Part shown: piece by piece, positions 24,917-34,196 of the stretch
Numbering within the stretch: position 1 is the stretch's first letter
Layout: every line of letters begins with the position of its first letter
Assembly: GCF_006442975.2 (NCBI RefSeq)
Contig: NZ_CP083954.1
Location: forward strand, 3,355,501-3,419,500
DNA length: 64,000 bases
From: Mesorhizobium sp. B2-1-1
GTDB lineage: Bacteria > Pseudomonadota > Alphaproteobacteria > Rhizobiales > Rhizobiaceae
Direction of reading: 5' to 3'
Made by a program: the position numbers and the translations under genes
Notes under the pieces: model-generated
The model's input: only the letters and a program-made list of their open reading frames with translations
The model's database searches: none
What the model was told of the DNA's origin: nothing

Positions 24917-25309
24917 ATGACGATTAACATTGGCGAGACTGTTTTTTTCGGCGCCTGTCGTTTTTGCCGCATCGGTGCGGCAATTGCCCTGCTGTGCCTT
25001 GGGGCCTGCTCGAGCACCAATACCAGCGGCCCGGTGCCCATCGCCACATCAGCGGGACCGAAGGATACCGGCACCTTTCCGAACCTGAACATCCCGCCGA
25101 AAGTGGCAGCCAAACAGTTTACCGATGCCGAGAGGAATGCCAGGCTCGCGGAATTGAAGGGGGACGAAAGCGCGCAGGCAGCCAATGGCGGCGCCCCCAA
25201 CGTCACCAATCAAGCGGCGCTGACGGACCTGGCCAGCAAGCATGGCACCCAGACGCTGAAGCAGATCGAAGGCAAATGCGACCCCACCCTCGACCCTACC
25301 TGCAAATAA
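24917..25309 (+). CDS. Small lipoprotein, function unknown
   Basis: 130 aa. ATG 24917 follows AAGGAAACAAT. The signal peptide ends in the lipobox LLCLGAC (Cys near residue 31), followed by a Ser/Thr/Pro-rich linker and a helical region (TDAERNARLAELKGDESAQ). The C-terminus (KCDPTLDPTCK) has two cysteines that could pair. It diverges from phaC, with 98 bases between the start codons, and precedes alaC. Similar small lipoproteins sit before the aminotransferase gene in related rhizobia by recollection only. Confidence 0.75.
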   Translation: MTINIGETVFFGACRFCRIGAAIALLCLGACSSTNTSGPVPIATSAGPKDTGTFPNLNIPPKVAAKQFTDAERNARLAELKGDESAQAANGGAPNVTNQAALTDLASKHGTQTLKQIEGKCDPTLDPTCK

Positions 25310-25383
25310 GTATATAGCGCGCGCCCAAGGCACTTGCCGACACGGCGCGCCTTGCCAAACGCCAAGTGATGTCTGGAACTGCC

Positions 25384-26601
25384 ATGGAAGAGTTTCACAA
25401 GGTCCGCCGGCTTCCGCCCTATGTCTTCGAGCAGGTCAACCGGCTCAAGGCCAGCGCCCGCTCGCGCGGCGCCGACATCATCGATCTCGGCATGGGCAAT
25501 CCGGACCTGCCGACGCCCAAGGCAATCGTCGACAAGTTGTGCGAAGTGGTGCGCGATCCGCGCACCCATCGCTATTCCTCCTCGCGCGGCATTCCGGGCC
25601 TGCGCCGCGCCCAGGCCGCTTACTATCAGCGCCGCTTCGGCGTGAAGCTTGATCCCGATACGCAAGTGGTGGCAACGCTGGGTTCGAAAGAAGGCTTCGC
25701 CAACATGGCGCAGGCGATCACCGCCCCTGGCGACGTGATCCTGTGCCCGAATCCAACCTACCCGATCCATGCTTTCGGCTTCATCATGTCGGGCGGCGTC
25801 ATCCGGTCGCTGCAGGTGGAACCCGATGACGGTTTCATCCCGGCGGTCGAGCGCGGCATCCGCCATTCGATTCCGAAGCCGCTGGCGCTGATCCTCAACT
25901 ACCCGTCGAACCCGACGGCGCTGGTCGCCTCGCTCGATTTTTACAAGGACGTGGTGGCGTTCGCGAAGAAGAACGACATCATCATCCTGTCGGACCTTGC
26001 CTATTCGGAGATCTATTTCGACGGCAATCCGCCGCCTTCGGTGCTGCAGGTGCCGGGCGCGATCGACGTTTGCGTCGAGTTCACCTCCATGTCGAAGACC
26101 TTCTCCATGCCCGGCTGGCGCATGGGCTTTGCGGTCGGCAACGAGCGGCTTATCTCGGCGCTGACCCGGGTGAAATCCTATCTCGATTACGGTGCGTTCA
26201 CCCCGATCCAGGTGGCGGCCGCACACGCCCTCAACGGCGATGGCGCCGACATCGCCGAAGTGCGCGACATCTACCACAAGCGGCGCGACGTGATGGTGGA
26301 TGCCTTCGGCCGCGCGGGCTGGACCATTCCGGCTCCGGCTGCGTCCATGTTCGCCTGGGCGCCGATTCCCGAGCCGTTCCGCCATCTCGGCTCGCTCGAA
26401 TTCTCCAAGCTGCTCATCGAACATGCCGACGTTGCGGTGGCGCCAGGCGTCGGCTTCGGCGAACACGGCGATGATTTCGTGCGTGTCGCGCTGGTCGAGA
26501 ACGAGCACCGGATCCGGCAGGCGGCGCGCAACATCAAGCGCTTCCTGGCGACCAGTGCCAAGCAACCCAACAATGTCGTGCCGCTTTCCGCCCATCGGTA
26601 A
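25384..26601 (+). CDS. alaC: Class I/II PLP aminotransferase (AlaC / LL-DAP-aminotransferase-like)
   Basis: 405 aa, fold-type I PLP enzyme. The start region MEEFHKVRRLPPYVFEQVN is the form I know from rhizobial homologues, so ATG 25384 is preferred over GTG 25366 and ATG 25369. Supporting motifs are DLGMGNPDLPTP, YPSNPTA with the PLP-binding Asn, LSDLAYSEIYFDG with the PLP Asp and Tyr, SMSKTFSMPGWRMGF with the Schiff-base Lys, and VRVALVENEHRIRQA near the end. The protein most likely makes alanine from pyruvate or acts on glutamate/oxo acids. Homoserine dehydrogenase is 48 bases downstream. Confidence 0.9.
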   Translation: MEEFHKVRRLPPYVFEQVNRLKASARSRGADIIDLGMGNPDLPTPKAIVDKLCEVVRDPRTHRYSSSRGIPGLRRAQAAYYQRRFGVKLDPDTQVVATLGSKEGFANMAQAITAPGDVILCPNPTYPIHAFGFIMSGGVIRSLQVEPDDGFIPAVERGIRHSIPKPLALILNYPSNPTALVASLDFYKDVVAFAKKNDIIILSDLAYSEIYFDGNPPPSVLQVPGAIDVCVEFTSMSKTFSMPGWRMGFAVGNERLISALTRVKSYLDYGAFTPIQVAAAHALNGDGADIAEVRDIYHKRRDVMVDAFGRAGWTIPAPAASMFAWAPIPEPFRHLGSLEFSKLLIEHADVAVAPGVGFGEHGDDFVRVALVENEHRIRQAARNIKRFLATSAKQPNNVVPLSAHR

Positions 26602-26649
26602 GCTTTCCGCACACAATTTCGTTTGATCTTTCGGGGGACATCGCCGGCC

Positions 26650-27963
26650 ATGGCTGAAGCTCTGCGTGTTGGAATTGCCGGCCTCGGCACGGTCGGCGCC
26701 TCGGTGGCGCGCGTGCTGCGCAACAAGGCGGCGGAGCTGACACGGCAGTGTGGGCGCGACATCGTCGTATCGGCGGTTTCGGCGCGTGATCCCAAGCGCG
26801 ACCGCGGCGTCGATCTCAATGCCGCCAAATGGTTCGACGATCCGGTCAAGATGGCGCAGGCCGCCGAGATCGACGTTTTCGTCGAGCTGATCGGCGGCGA
26901 CGAGGGGCCGGCGTTCGCGGCGGTCAGGGCGGCGCTCGAAGCCGGCCGCCATGTCGTTACCGCGAACAAGGCGCTGCTGGCCAAACATGGCGTCGCGCTC
27001 GCCGAGATCGCCGAGAAGAAGGGCGTGCTGCTCAACTACGAGGCCGCGGTGGCGGGCGGCATTCCCGTTATCAAGACGATGCGCGAGGCGATGGCCGGCA
27101 ACTCGGTCACCCGTGTCTTCGGTATTCTCAACGGTACCTGCAACTATATCCTGACCCGGATGGAGGCCGAAGGCATCTCGTTCGACGCCTGCCTCAAGGA
27201 CGCGCAGCGGCTGGGCTATGCCGAGGCCGACCCGACCTTCGACATCGAAGGCCATGACACCGCGCACAAACTGTCGATCCTGACCAGCCTGGCCTTCGGC
27301 ACCAAGATCGCCGCCAACGACATCTACATGGAAGGCATCTCGAACATCACCCAGGCCGATATCCGTGCGGCCGGCGATCTCGGCTACCGGATCAAGCTAC
27401 TTGGCGTTGCCCAGCGCACCGAGAGCGGCATCGAGCAGCGCGTGCATCCGACCATGGTGCCGACGGCCTCGGTGATCGCGCAGGTCCACGGCGTCATCAA
27501 TGCGGTGGCGATCGAGACCGACATCCTCGGCGAACTGCTGCTCTCCGGCCCCGGCGCCGGCGGCAATGCCACCGCCTCGGCCGTCATCGGCGACATCGCC
27601 GATATCGCAAAGAGCCGTCCCGGCTTCCAGCACGGCCCGGTATTCGGCAGGCCGGCGAGGGAATTGAAGCCTTACAAGAAGGCGCAGATGCGCAGCCATG
27701 CCGGCGGCTACTTCATCCGGCTGACCGTGCATGACCGCATCGGCGTGTTCGCGGCCATCGCCAAGCGCATGGCCGACAACGATATCTCGCTGGAATCGAT
27801 CGTCCAGCACGCGATCAGCGGCGAAGCGGCGGCGCAAAAGACGGTGATCCTCGTCACCCACGAGACCACCGAAGCCGCGGTGCGCAAGGCCGTGGACGGT
27901 ATCACCAAGGATGGTCACCTGACCGACAAGCCGCAGGTCATCCGGATCGAACGGGCAGGATAG
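26650..27963 (+). CDS. hom: Homoserine dehydrogenase
   Basis: 437 aa. It reduces aspartate semialdehyde to homoserine at the branch to threonine and methionine. The Rossmann motif GIAGLGTVGASV is at residues 8-19; the catalytic region reads ANKALLAKHG, then NYEAAVAGGIPVI and LNGTCNYILTRM, with Lys and Asp/Glu in DAQRLGYAEADPTFDIEG. The last 80 residues are an ACT domain (FIRLTVHDRIGVFAAIAKRMADN) that would allow threonine feedback. ATG 26650 gives the standard N-terminus after GGGGGACATC. It sits between alaC and glpX, a common alphaproteobacterial order. Confidence 0.95.
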   Translation: MAEALRVGIAGLGTVGASVARVLRNKAAELTRQCGRDIVVSAVSARDPKRDRGVDLNAAKWFDDPVKMAQAAEIDVFVELIGGDEGPAFAAVRAALEAGRHVVTANKALLAKHGVALAEIAEKKGVLLNYEAAVAGGIPVIKTMREAMAGNSVTRVFGILNGTCNYILTRMEAEGISFDACLKDAQRLGYAEADPTFDIEGHDTAHKLSILTSLAFGTKIAANDIYMEGISNITQADIRAAGDLGYRIKLLGVAQRTESGIEQRVHPTMVPTASVIAQVHGVINAVAIETDILGELLLSGPGAGGNATASAVIGDIADIAKSRPGFQHGPVFGRPARELKPYKKAQMRSHAGGYFIRLTVHDRIGVFAAIAKRMADNDISLESIVQHAISGEAAAQKTVILVTHETTEAAVRKAVDGITKDGHLTDKPQVIRIERAG

Positions 27964-28091
27964 ATATTTCCTTCCGTCGCCTACCACGGGATTGCTGCGA
28001 CGATACTGTTGCGGCCGATGCCGCTGCCTGGCTCGCCGGAACCAATCCCGGCCAGCGCCGTTCTCCCGAGGTGCAAACCGAGGGAATGCCA

Positions 28092-28448
28092 ATGGCCGAA
28101 ACATCGAAATCCGACACCCCCCAGATCGACGACATCCAAAAGACGCTCGAAAAGCAGATCGCCGATCTGCGCAAGGAGATCACCAGGATCAACAAGAGCC
28201 TTTCGGAGCGAGGTGCGGAACTGGTTGACGAGGCCTCGGCTCAGGCATCCGATGTCTACGACAGCGCGGCGAGCCGTGCGTCGCGAACGGCTCAGCAGTT
28301 GCGCAGCCAGGCGCAGGCGGTCTCGGAGGTCGCGCGGGAAAATCCGGGCACGACGACGGCTGTGGTCGGCGTCATCGGGCTGCTGGGTTTTCTGGCCGGC
28401 CTCGCCGTTGGCCAATCGATGAATGACACCCAGCGCCGCTGGTATTGA
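28092..28448 (+). CDS. DUF883/ElaB-like membrane-anchored protein
   Basis: 118 aa. A charged, coiled-coil-prone N-terminal half (DDIQKTLEKQIADLRKEITRIN) leads to a helix with many Ala and Ser, then a glycine-containing C-terminal membrane segment (GTTTAVVGVIGLLGFLAGLAVG) and a basic tail. This is the YqjD/ElaB layout: proteins anchored in the inner membrane, expressed in stationary phase and, in E. coli, linked to ribosomes. The start at 28092 rather than 28086 has the better Shine-Dalgarno spacing (GAGGGA). It is followed closely by another tiny membrane protein. Confidence 0.75.
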   Translation: MAETSKSDTPQIDDIQKTLEKQIADLRKEITRINKSLSERGAELVDEASAQASDVYDSAASRASRTAQQLRSQAQAVSEVARENPGTTTAVVGVIGLLGFLAGLAVGQSMNDTQRRWY

Positions 28449-28513
28449 TCCGGTAACGACCGAACCGGGTTTGCCGGCTTACCTGTCCATCGAGCAATTT
28501 CCAGGGGAGCACC

Positions 28514-28681
28514 ATGGCTTCTTCCGTCCTGATCGGTATTCTGATCACGTTCCTCGTGATCATTCTGGTGCTTTATCTCATTCAGCGATTGCCGCTGGAT
28601 GCCAGGATGCGGCAGATCGCGCAGATCATCGTCATCATCATCGGCATCGTTTCGCTATTGAAATATCTGGCCGTGTTTTAG
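28514..28681 (+). CDS. Thivi_2564-like tiny membrane protein
   Basis: 55 aa. ATG 28514 follows CAGGGGAGCACC. Two hydrophobic segments flank a short polar turn (QRLPLDARMRQI). The order hydrophobic stretch, conserved small loop with L-P-D, then a run of isoleucines and valines and W/K-L-L ending fits the Thivi_2564 family of small membrane proteins. Function unknown. It lies 65 bases downstream of the DUF883-like gene and probably shares its transcript. Both could be stress-related envelope proteins. Confidence 0.7.
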   Translation: MASSVLIGILITFLVIILVLYLIQRLPLDARMRQIAQIIVIIIGIVSLLKYLAVF

Positions 28682-28839
28682 ATCTCGATACCTACTTTGA
28701 AAGCGGCCCAAGTTCGCCGGAATCGTGCTATCCATAGTTTAATCGATTGATATTGCAGGCTTTTCGAGAAAACCTTCGAGAGGTCTTGCCGTTGTCATGC
28801 TCGTTTGACACAAGAGGCGCGCCTCCGGCGGGAGGTGGC

Positions 28840-29844
28840 ATGCGAACGAGGATCGACCTGATGAACGTGGCCCACAACATTATCGCCGGACTTGACCGGA
28901 TACTCACCATGGAACTGGTGCGCGTCACCGAACGCGCCGCCGTCGCGGCCGCCAGGCTGCGCGGACGCGGTGACGAAAAGGCCGCCGACCAGGTCGCGGT
29001 GGACGCCATGCGCCAGGAGCTCAATCGCCTCGCCATCAAGGGCACGGTGGTGATCGGCGAAGGCGAGCGGGACGAGGCGCCGATGCTCTATATCGGAGAG
29101 GAGGTCGGCACCGGCAAAGGCCCGGCGGTCGACATTGCGCTCGACCCGCTGGAAGGCACCACGATCTGCGCGAAGAACCTGCCCAACGCGCTGGCCGTGA
29201 TCGCCATCGCCGAGAAGGGCAGCCTGCTGTTCGCGCCCGACGTCTACATGGACAAGATCGCCATCGGCCCGGGCTATGCCGAGGGCGTCATCGACATCGA
29301 TGCCTCGCCGGCCGAAAACATAGCCAGCCTGGCAAAGGCCAAGGGCGTCGCGGTGTCCGACGTTACCGCTTGCATCCTCGACCGTCCGCGCCATGGCAAG
29401 CTGATCGACGCCGTGCGCGCCACCGGGGCGGCAATCCGGCTGATCGGCGATGGCGACGTCGCCGGTGTCATCCACACCACCGATCCCGAGGAAACCGGCA
29501 TCGACATCTATCTCGGCATTGGCGGCGCGCCGGAGGGCGTGCTGGCCGCGGCGGCGCTGCGCTGCACGGGTGGCCAGATGCAGGGCCGCTTGATCCTCGA
29601 TACGCCCGAAAAGGTCGCCCGCGCCGGCAAGATGGGTATTGCCGACCCGAAGCGGGTCTACCGGGCCGAGGACATGGCGCGCGGCGATGTGTTGTTCGCG
29701 GCCACCGGCGTCACCGACGGCAACATGCTGGCAGGGGTCAAGTTCGGCCGCAACTACATCACAACGCACACGATCGTGCTGCGCTCGTCGTCGCGCACCG
29801 TGCGCGAGATCAAGGCCCGGCATCAGGACCTGGAAAAGTTTTGA
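28840..29844 (+). CDS. glpX: Class II fructose-1,6-bisphosphatase
   Basis: 334 aa. It makes fructose 6-phosphate in gluconeogenesis. The metal-site and phosphate motifs are GEGERDEAPMLYIGE (near 68-82), DIALDPLEGTT, and GIGGAPEGVLAAAAL with the glycine-rich loop. A lithium-sensitive phosphatase pattern is formed by EGE...DPLEGT. ATG 28840 follows CGGGAGGTGGC. GlpX is the FBPase of rhizobia, which often lack a class I enzyme on the chromosome (general knowledge). It is followed 60 bases later by recJ. Confidence 0.94.
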   Translation: MRTRIDLMNVAHNIIAGLDRILTMELVRVTERAAVAAARLRGRGDEKAADQVAVDAMRQELNRLAIKGTVVIGEGERDEAPMLYIGEEVGTGKGPAVDIALDPLEGTTICAKNLPNALAVIAIAEKGSLLFAPDVYMDKIAIGPGYAEGVIDIDASPAENIASLAKAKGVAVSDVTACILDRPRHGKLIDAVRATGAAIRLIGDGDVAGVIHTTDPEETGIDIYLGIGGAPEGVLAAAALRCTGGQMQGRLILDTPEKVARAGKMGIADPKRVYRAEDMARGDVLFAATGVTDGNMLAGVKFGRNYITTHTIVLRSSSRTVREIKARHQDLEKF

Positions 29845-29904
29845 TGCATTCCTGACTGGCCGTCGCATATTGTGGGCAATGATCATCCGCAAACGTCGCC
29901 TCGC

Positions 29905-31689
29905 ATGACGGGCGAGAGACGCCTTTTTCTCGATGTCCGACAGTCGGCCACCGGTGTTTCCTGGGAACATCGGCTGACCGAGCGGCAGGACATGGCCGCG
30001 CTTGCCATCGCACAGGGGCACGGCGTGCCCGATATCGTCGCGCGCGTGCTTGCCGGACGTGGCGTGACGGCGGAACAGGCGGAGCGCTTTCTCGACCCGA
30101 CGATCCGCGACCTGCTGCCGGACCCGGCTTCGCTGACCGACATGGACAAGGCGGCCATTCGAATAGCCGCCGCGGTGATGGCCCGGGAGAAGGTGGCGAT
30201 CTTCGGCGACTACGATGTCGATGGCGCCGCCTCGTCGGCCTTGCTCAAACGCTTCCTCGCGCATTTCTCGATATCGTCGGAAATCTACATTCCCGATCGT
30301 ATCTTCGAGGGTTACGGTCCCAATCCCGAAGCCATGCGCGAGCTCATCTCGCGCGGCGCGACGCTGATCGTCACCGTCGATTGCGGCACCAACAGCGCGG
30401 CTTCCATCGACGCGGCCAATGCCGCCGGTGCCGATGTCGTGGTGCTCGACCATCATCAGGTCGGCGGCGCCTTGCCGGCGGCACACGCGGTGGTCAACCC
30501 CAACCGCGACGACGACCTTTCCGGGCAGGGCCATCTCTGCGCCGCCGGAGTGGTTTTTCTCGCGCTGGTGCAGACGGCCAAGGTCCTGCGCGGCCGGCTG
30601 GCCGACGCCACGCCGCCGGACCTGCTCTCGCTGCTCGATCTCGTGGCGCTGGCCACGGTCTGCGATGTGGTGCCGCTCACCGGCGTCAACCGTGCCTTCG
30701 TCGTCAAGGGCTTGCAAGTGGCGCGCCAGCAGAAGAACGAGGGAATGTCTGCGCTGGCGCGGGTCTCGCGCGTCGGCGAGCCGCTCAGCACCTTCCATCT
30801 GGCCTACCTGATCGGACCGCGCATAAACGCCGGCGGGCGCATCGGCGACGCCGCCCTCGGCAGCCGGCTGCTTGCGACCGACGATCCGGTCGAGGCCCGC
30901 ACCATCGCCGAGACGCTCGATCGGCTCAACCAGCAGCGGCAGCTGATGGAACACGAGATGCTGGCCGCGGCGCGTGCCGAGGCCGATGCCGAGCTTGCCG
31001 GCGGCAGCGGGCCGGCCATCGTCGTTACCGCTAGCACCAACTGGCATCCCGGCATCGTCGGCCTGCTTGCCTCCAGGCTCAAGGACCATGCCCGACGGCC
31101 GGCCTTCGCCATCGCCTTCAACGCCACCGGCACCGGCACCGGTTCAGGTCGCTCGGTGTCGGGCTTCGATCTCGGCCGGCTGGTGCGCGAAGCCGCAGAT
31201 GCCGGGCTGATCGTCAAGGGCGGCGGCCATGGCATGGCAGCCGGCATTACCGTCGAGCGCACGCGGCTCGGCGAGCTCAGGGCATTTTTCGAGGAGCGCG
31301 CAGCAGCCGACGTGTTCCGATTGCAAGACGAGGAAAGCCTGGCGATCGACGGCGCGCTTGCCGCCGAGGGTGCGACGCTGGCCTTGCTGGATGCGCTGGA
31401 AAAGGCCGGCCCGTTCGGTGCAGGGCATGTCGCGCCTGTTTTCGCGCTGCCTCGCCATCGGCTGGCCGACGCCCGGCTGGTCGGCACCAACCACATCCGC
31501 GCCGACCTCCAGTCGGGCAGTGGCGGTCGCATCCAGGCGATCGCCTTTCGTGCCGTCGACACGGTGCTCGGCGACTTCCTGTTCAAGAACCGTGGTAAGA
31601 CGATCCACGTCGCCGGCTCATTGTCGGGCAATTACTGGAACGGCAATCGCAGCGTGCAGTTCCGCATCGTCGACGCGGCACGCGCCTGA
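29905..31689 (+). CDS. recJ: Single-stranded-DNA-specific 5'-3' exonuclease RecJ
   Basis: 594 aa. The DHH phosphoesterase motifs are all visible: IFGDYDVDGAASSALL (motif I, with Asp residues for Mn), VTVDCGTNS (motif II), VLDHHQVGGALP (motif III, DHH) and VALATVCDVVPL. GGRIGDAALGSRLL starts the DHHA1 half, with GGGHGMAAGITV as the C-terminal catalytic glycine motif. The final OB-type domain binds DNA. ATG 29905 matches the expected N-terminus but lacks an obvious Shine-Dalgarno; GTG 29872 is the alternative. The 3' end lies 11 bases from the convergent patatin-like gene. Confidence 0.94.
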   Translation: MTGERRLFLDVRQSATGVSWEHRLTERQDMAALAIAQGHGVPDIVARVLAGRGVTAEQAERFLDPTIRDLLPDPASLTDMDKAAIRIAAAVMAREKVAIFGDYDVDGAASSALLKRFLAHFSISSEIYIPDRIFEGYGPNPEAMRELISRGATLIVTVDCGTNSAASIDAANAAGADVVVLDHHQVGGALPAAHAVVNPNRDDDLSGQGHLCAAGVVFLALVQTAKVLRGRLADATPPDLLSLLDLVALATVCDVVPLTGVNRAFVVKGLQVARQQKNEGMSALARVSRVGEPLSTFHLAYLIGPRINAGGRIGDAALGSRLLATDDPVEARTIAETLDRLNQQRQLMEHEMLAAARAEADAELAGGSGPAIVVTASTNWHPGIVGLLASRLKDHARRPAFAIAFNATGTGTGSGRSVSGFDLGRLVREAADAGLIVKGGGHGMAAGITVERTRLGELRAFFEERAAADVFRLQDEESLAIDGALAAEGATLALLDALEKAGPFGAGHVAPVFALPRHRLADARLVGTNHIRADLQSGSGGRIQAIAFRAVDTVLGDFLFKNRGKTIHVAGSLSGNYWNGNRSVQFRIVDAARA

Positions 31690-31700
31690 TGCGTCTTTGA

Positions 31701-32675
31701 TCAGGCGAGAACCGTCTGAAGCCGGGTCAGTTCGCCGATCTGTGCCATCGTCGCCCTATAGCCGATCTGGATCGCCTCGTCGGCGCGGTGGAATTCGGTC
31801 AGGCCGATGTGGCTGAGCTTGGGCTGCAGCGACATGTCGGGCGGATCGCCGGCAAGCCTGGCGCGCGAGATTCGATCCTGGATGATGTTGAAGGCCTCGA
31901 CCATGACGCCGGTGATGCCAAGCCGCGTCTGATGTGCCCGGTGCTCAGGGTCGAATTGGCCACTGCGCGGCGCATCGTTCTCGACGACCAGTTCGCCGGC
32001 GCTATGCTTGATGACGGCGGCACGGCCGAACAGGTCGTAATGAAGGTTGACCGCGACAACCAGCGGCTGCTCATAGGCACGGCAGACCGACACCGGCACC
32101 GGATTGACCAAAGCTCCGTCGACCAGCACGCGACCATTGCAAGTCACCGGCTCGAACACGCCGGGCAAGGCATAGGAAGCGCGCATGGCTGTTATCAGCG
32201 AACCGTTCGACAGCCAAATCTCGTGGCCGGTGCGGATTTCGGAAGCGACCGCGACGAACGGCTTGGACAAATCCTCAAAGCGAATGCCGGCCACATGCTC
32301 ACGCAGGCGAGCATCCAGCTTCATGCCGCCGAACAGACCGCTGCCGCGCAGGTTTAGATCGAGCAGGCCGAAGATGCGCCGCCTGGTCAGGCTGCGGGCG
32401 AACTCTTCCAACTCGTCCAGTTTTCCGGCGAGGTAACAGCCGCCGACCAGCGCGCCGATCGAGGTGCCGGCAATCATCGAAACCTCGATGCCGGCTTCAT
32501 CGAGCGCGCGCAGCACGCCGATATGCGCCCAGCCTCTTGCGCAACCGCCGCCCAGTGCAAGCGAGATGCCAGTTTTCTTTGGTGATGTTGTTTCGGCCGC
32601 GCCGCCGGACGAAGCGGGACCATTCGCCTCTCGTACGTCCGCTCTGTTACGCAATGACGCCCACTCGAGCATCAT
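31701..32675 (-). CDS. Patatin-like phospholipase family protein (RssA-like)
   Basis: 324 aa. The serine hydrolase signature is intact: oxyanion loop GGGCARGWAHIG (residues about 42-53), nucleophile in GTSIGALVGG, and the dyad Asp in VDGALVNPVP. It therefore has the active site for lipid ester hydrolysis. Proteins of the RssA/NTE type act in the cytoplasm or on the inner membrane face. The N-terminal 35 residues are disordered. ATG 32675 follows AGGGAGATC. The substrate is unknown. It lies downstream of hisI on the same strand. Confidence 0.88.
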   Translation of the reverse strand: MMLEWASLRNRADVREANGPASSGGAAETTSPKKTGISLALGGGCARGWAHIGVLRALDEAGIEVSMIAGTSIGALVGGCYLAGKLDELEEFARSLTRRRIFGLLDLNLRGSGLFGGMKLDARLREHVAGIRFEDLSKPFVAVASEIRTGHEIWLSNGSLITAMRASYALPGVFEPVTCNGRVLVDGALVNPVPVSVCRAYEQPLVVAVNLHYDLFGRAAVIKHSAGELVVENDAPRSGQFDPEHRAHQTRLGITGVMVEAFNIIQDRISRARLAGDPPDMSLQPKLSHIGLTEFHRADEAIQIGYRATMAQIGELTRLQTVLA

Positions 32676-32769
32676 GATCTCCCTTGTCCCACAGCTAATA
32701 TATAGGCGGGCCGTATCGAAATGGTGAATCTATGTGGTTGGCTGCGGGCAAAAGGTTCAAGCTGGTTAT

Positions 32770-33228
32770 TCACGGGAGCTTCCGATACGTTTTTTCCGCA
32801 TCGAACAAGGGCTCGCTGCCATCGTCGGCAAGCATCGCCTTGCCGTCGATCAGCCCCACCGTCCGATAGAAGCAGGAACGCCGGCCTGTGTGACAAGTTG
32901 CGTCGTGGCCTAGCACTTTGACGCGCAACCATATGGCGTCCTGGTCACAATCCGTGAGCACCTCGATGACATGCTGGAGATTGCCTGACGTTTCGCCCTT
33001 CTTCCACAGCGCATTGCGCGAACGCGACCAGTAGTGGGCGATACCTGTTTCAAGCGTCAACGCCAGAGCCTGCGCATTCATGTGCGCGACCATCAAAAGC
33101 ACGCCGTCTGCCGCATCGGTGACGACGACGGTGACCAGGCCGGCGGCATCGAAGCGCGGTGAAAACACCGCGCCTTCTTCCAGCGATTTCTTGTCTGAGG
33201 GAGCCTTCGGAAATTCCAGTGCCGACAT
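32770..33228 (-). CDS. hisI: Phosphoribosyl-AMP cyclohydrolase
   Basis: 152 aa. It opens the adenine ring of phosphoribosyl-AMP in histidine synthesis. Key parts are [18 protein letters not shown] and the metal-binding DCDQDAIWL followed by [10 protein letters not shown] (Asp, then three Cys for Mg and Zn). It is the stand-alone cyclohydrolase, not the HisIE fusion. ATG 33228 is preferred: the 33255 ATG and further upstream codons lie inside a palindromic repeat (33250-33295) and are out of line with the family N-terminus. It is co-directional with folE upstream. Confidence 0.92.
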   Translation of the reverse strand: MSALEFPKAPSDKKSLEEGAVFSPRFDAAGLVTVVVTDAADGVLLMVAHMNAQALALTLETGIAHYWSRSRNALWKKGETSGNLQHVIEVLTDCDQDAIWLRVKVLGHDATCHTGRRSCFYRTVGLIDGKAMLADDGSEPLFDAEKTYRKLP

Positions 33229-33249
33229 CGCCGGGCTATCTTCCTGTTT

Positions 33250-33295
33250 GACCATGATTATCCGAAAACCGGTAGCCACTTTCGGAATCATGGTC
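33250..33295. repeat. Palindromic repeat next to the hisI start
   Basis: The outer 16 bases pair perfectly after skipping a 2-base bulge: GACCATGATT(AT)CCGAAA on the left and TTTCGGAATCATGGTC on the right, around ACCGGTAGCCAC. The core, with CCGAAA, ACCGGT and TTTCGG, resembles a palindromic unit spread between genes in rhizobia (recollection). It lies in the hisI leader. Confidence 0.55.
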
Positions 33296-33318
33296 CCGAC
33301 GATGCCGGGCGAGGCGGC

Positions 33319-33954
33319 TTACACCCCACCGCCACGCACCATGGTGACGAAACGAACCTGTTCTTCGGGAGTATCCTTGAACACGCCGGTGAAGGTCGAG
33401 GTCAGCGTGGTGGAGCCCTGCTTGCGGATGCCGCGCATGGCCATGCACATGTGCTCGGCCTCGATCATCACGGCAACGCCGCGCGGATTGAGCACATCCT
33501 GAATGACGCCGGCGATCTGCGCGGTCATGGCTTCCTGGGTCTGCAGGCGGTGGGCGAAGATATCGACCACGCGCGCGATCTTGGACAGGCCGACGACCTT
33601 GCCGTCCGGCAGATAGCCGACATGGGCCTTGCCGATGATCGGCACCATGTGATGTTCGCAATGCGAATGGAACTGGATGTCCTTGACGATGACAAGGTCG
33701 TCGTAACCAGCCACTTCCTCGAAGGTGCGGCCAAGCTCTTCGGCCGGGCACATGTCATAGCCGCCGAACATTTCCCGATAGGCCTTGGCCACCCGCTTGG
33801 GCGTGTCGACCAGCCCTTCGCGATCGGGGTTGTCGCCGGTCCAGCGCAAAAGCGTGCGGACCGCAGCCTCGACCTCGGCCTCGCTCGGCCGGTCGGTGAC
33901 GGGCTTTTCCATGTAGGCCGACTGGGGCATGAACTTCTTGATAACGGCATCCAT
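33319..33954 (-). CDS. folE: GTP cyclohydrolase I
   Basis: 211 aa. First enzyme of folate (tetrahydrobiopterin-type pterin) synthesis. The zinc and catalytic residues are in place: [40 protein letters not shown] and [19 protein letters not shown] 33954 follows GGGAGACGCC; the open frame continues to 34062 but the extra part has no family resemblance. It diverges from the IscU-like gene across 242 bases. Confidence 0.94.
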   Translation of the reverse strand: MDAVIKKFMPQSAYMEKPVTDRPSEAEVEAAVRTLLRWTGDNPDREGLVDTPKRVAKAYREMFGGYDMCPAEELGRTFEEVAGYDDLVIVKDIQFHSHCEHHMVPIIGKAHVGYLPDGKVVGLSKIARVVDIFAHRLQTQEAMTAQIAGVIQDVLNPRGVAVMIEAEHMCMAMRGIRKQGSTTLTSTFTGVFKDTPEEQVRFVTMVRGGGV

Positions 33955-34093
33955 AAAGGCGTCTCCCGTAGTCCCTCTCTCAGGAGGAACGAGTTGAACG
34001 GACCACGACCTTTCGGCGTCGGAAACTCGCCCGGTTTCCAGCCCCGTAAGCGGCGTGAGCAAACTGCGGCAAAGACGTGGGCTTTTCGTCGCC

Positions 34094-34127
34094 TTGTCGA
34101 TACCGGACTGCCACCATTATATATGGT
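34094..34127 (+). promoter_or_regulatory. Putative promoter with overlapping palindrome, IscU-like gene
   Basis: TTGTCG (34094-34099), an 18-base spacer and TATATA (34118-34123) form a plausible -35/-10 pair for the gene at 34197. ACCAT-TATAT-ATGGT (34113-34127) is a 5-5-5 palindrome covering the -10, a suitable place for a regulator to bind. Confidence 0.35.
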
Positions 34128-34196
34128 CATGACGAGCGAAAGAAAGACGCGTCAGCGGCAAACGCTGTTCGCCTGGCGGCGACGGACTGGAAAATA

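Noticed and set aside
33228..33291. Longer hisI start at 33255 or 33291
   Set aside because: These codons lie in the palindromic repeat and would add residues with no family resemblance.
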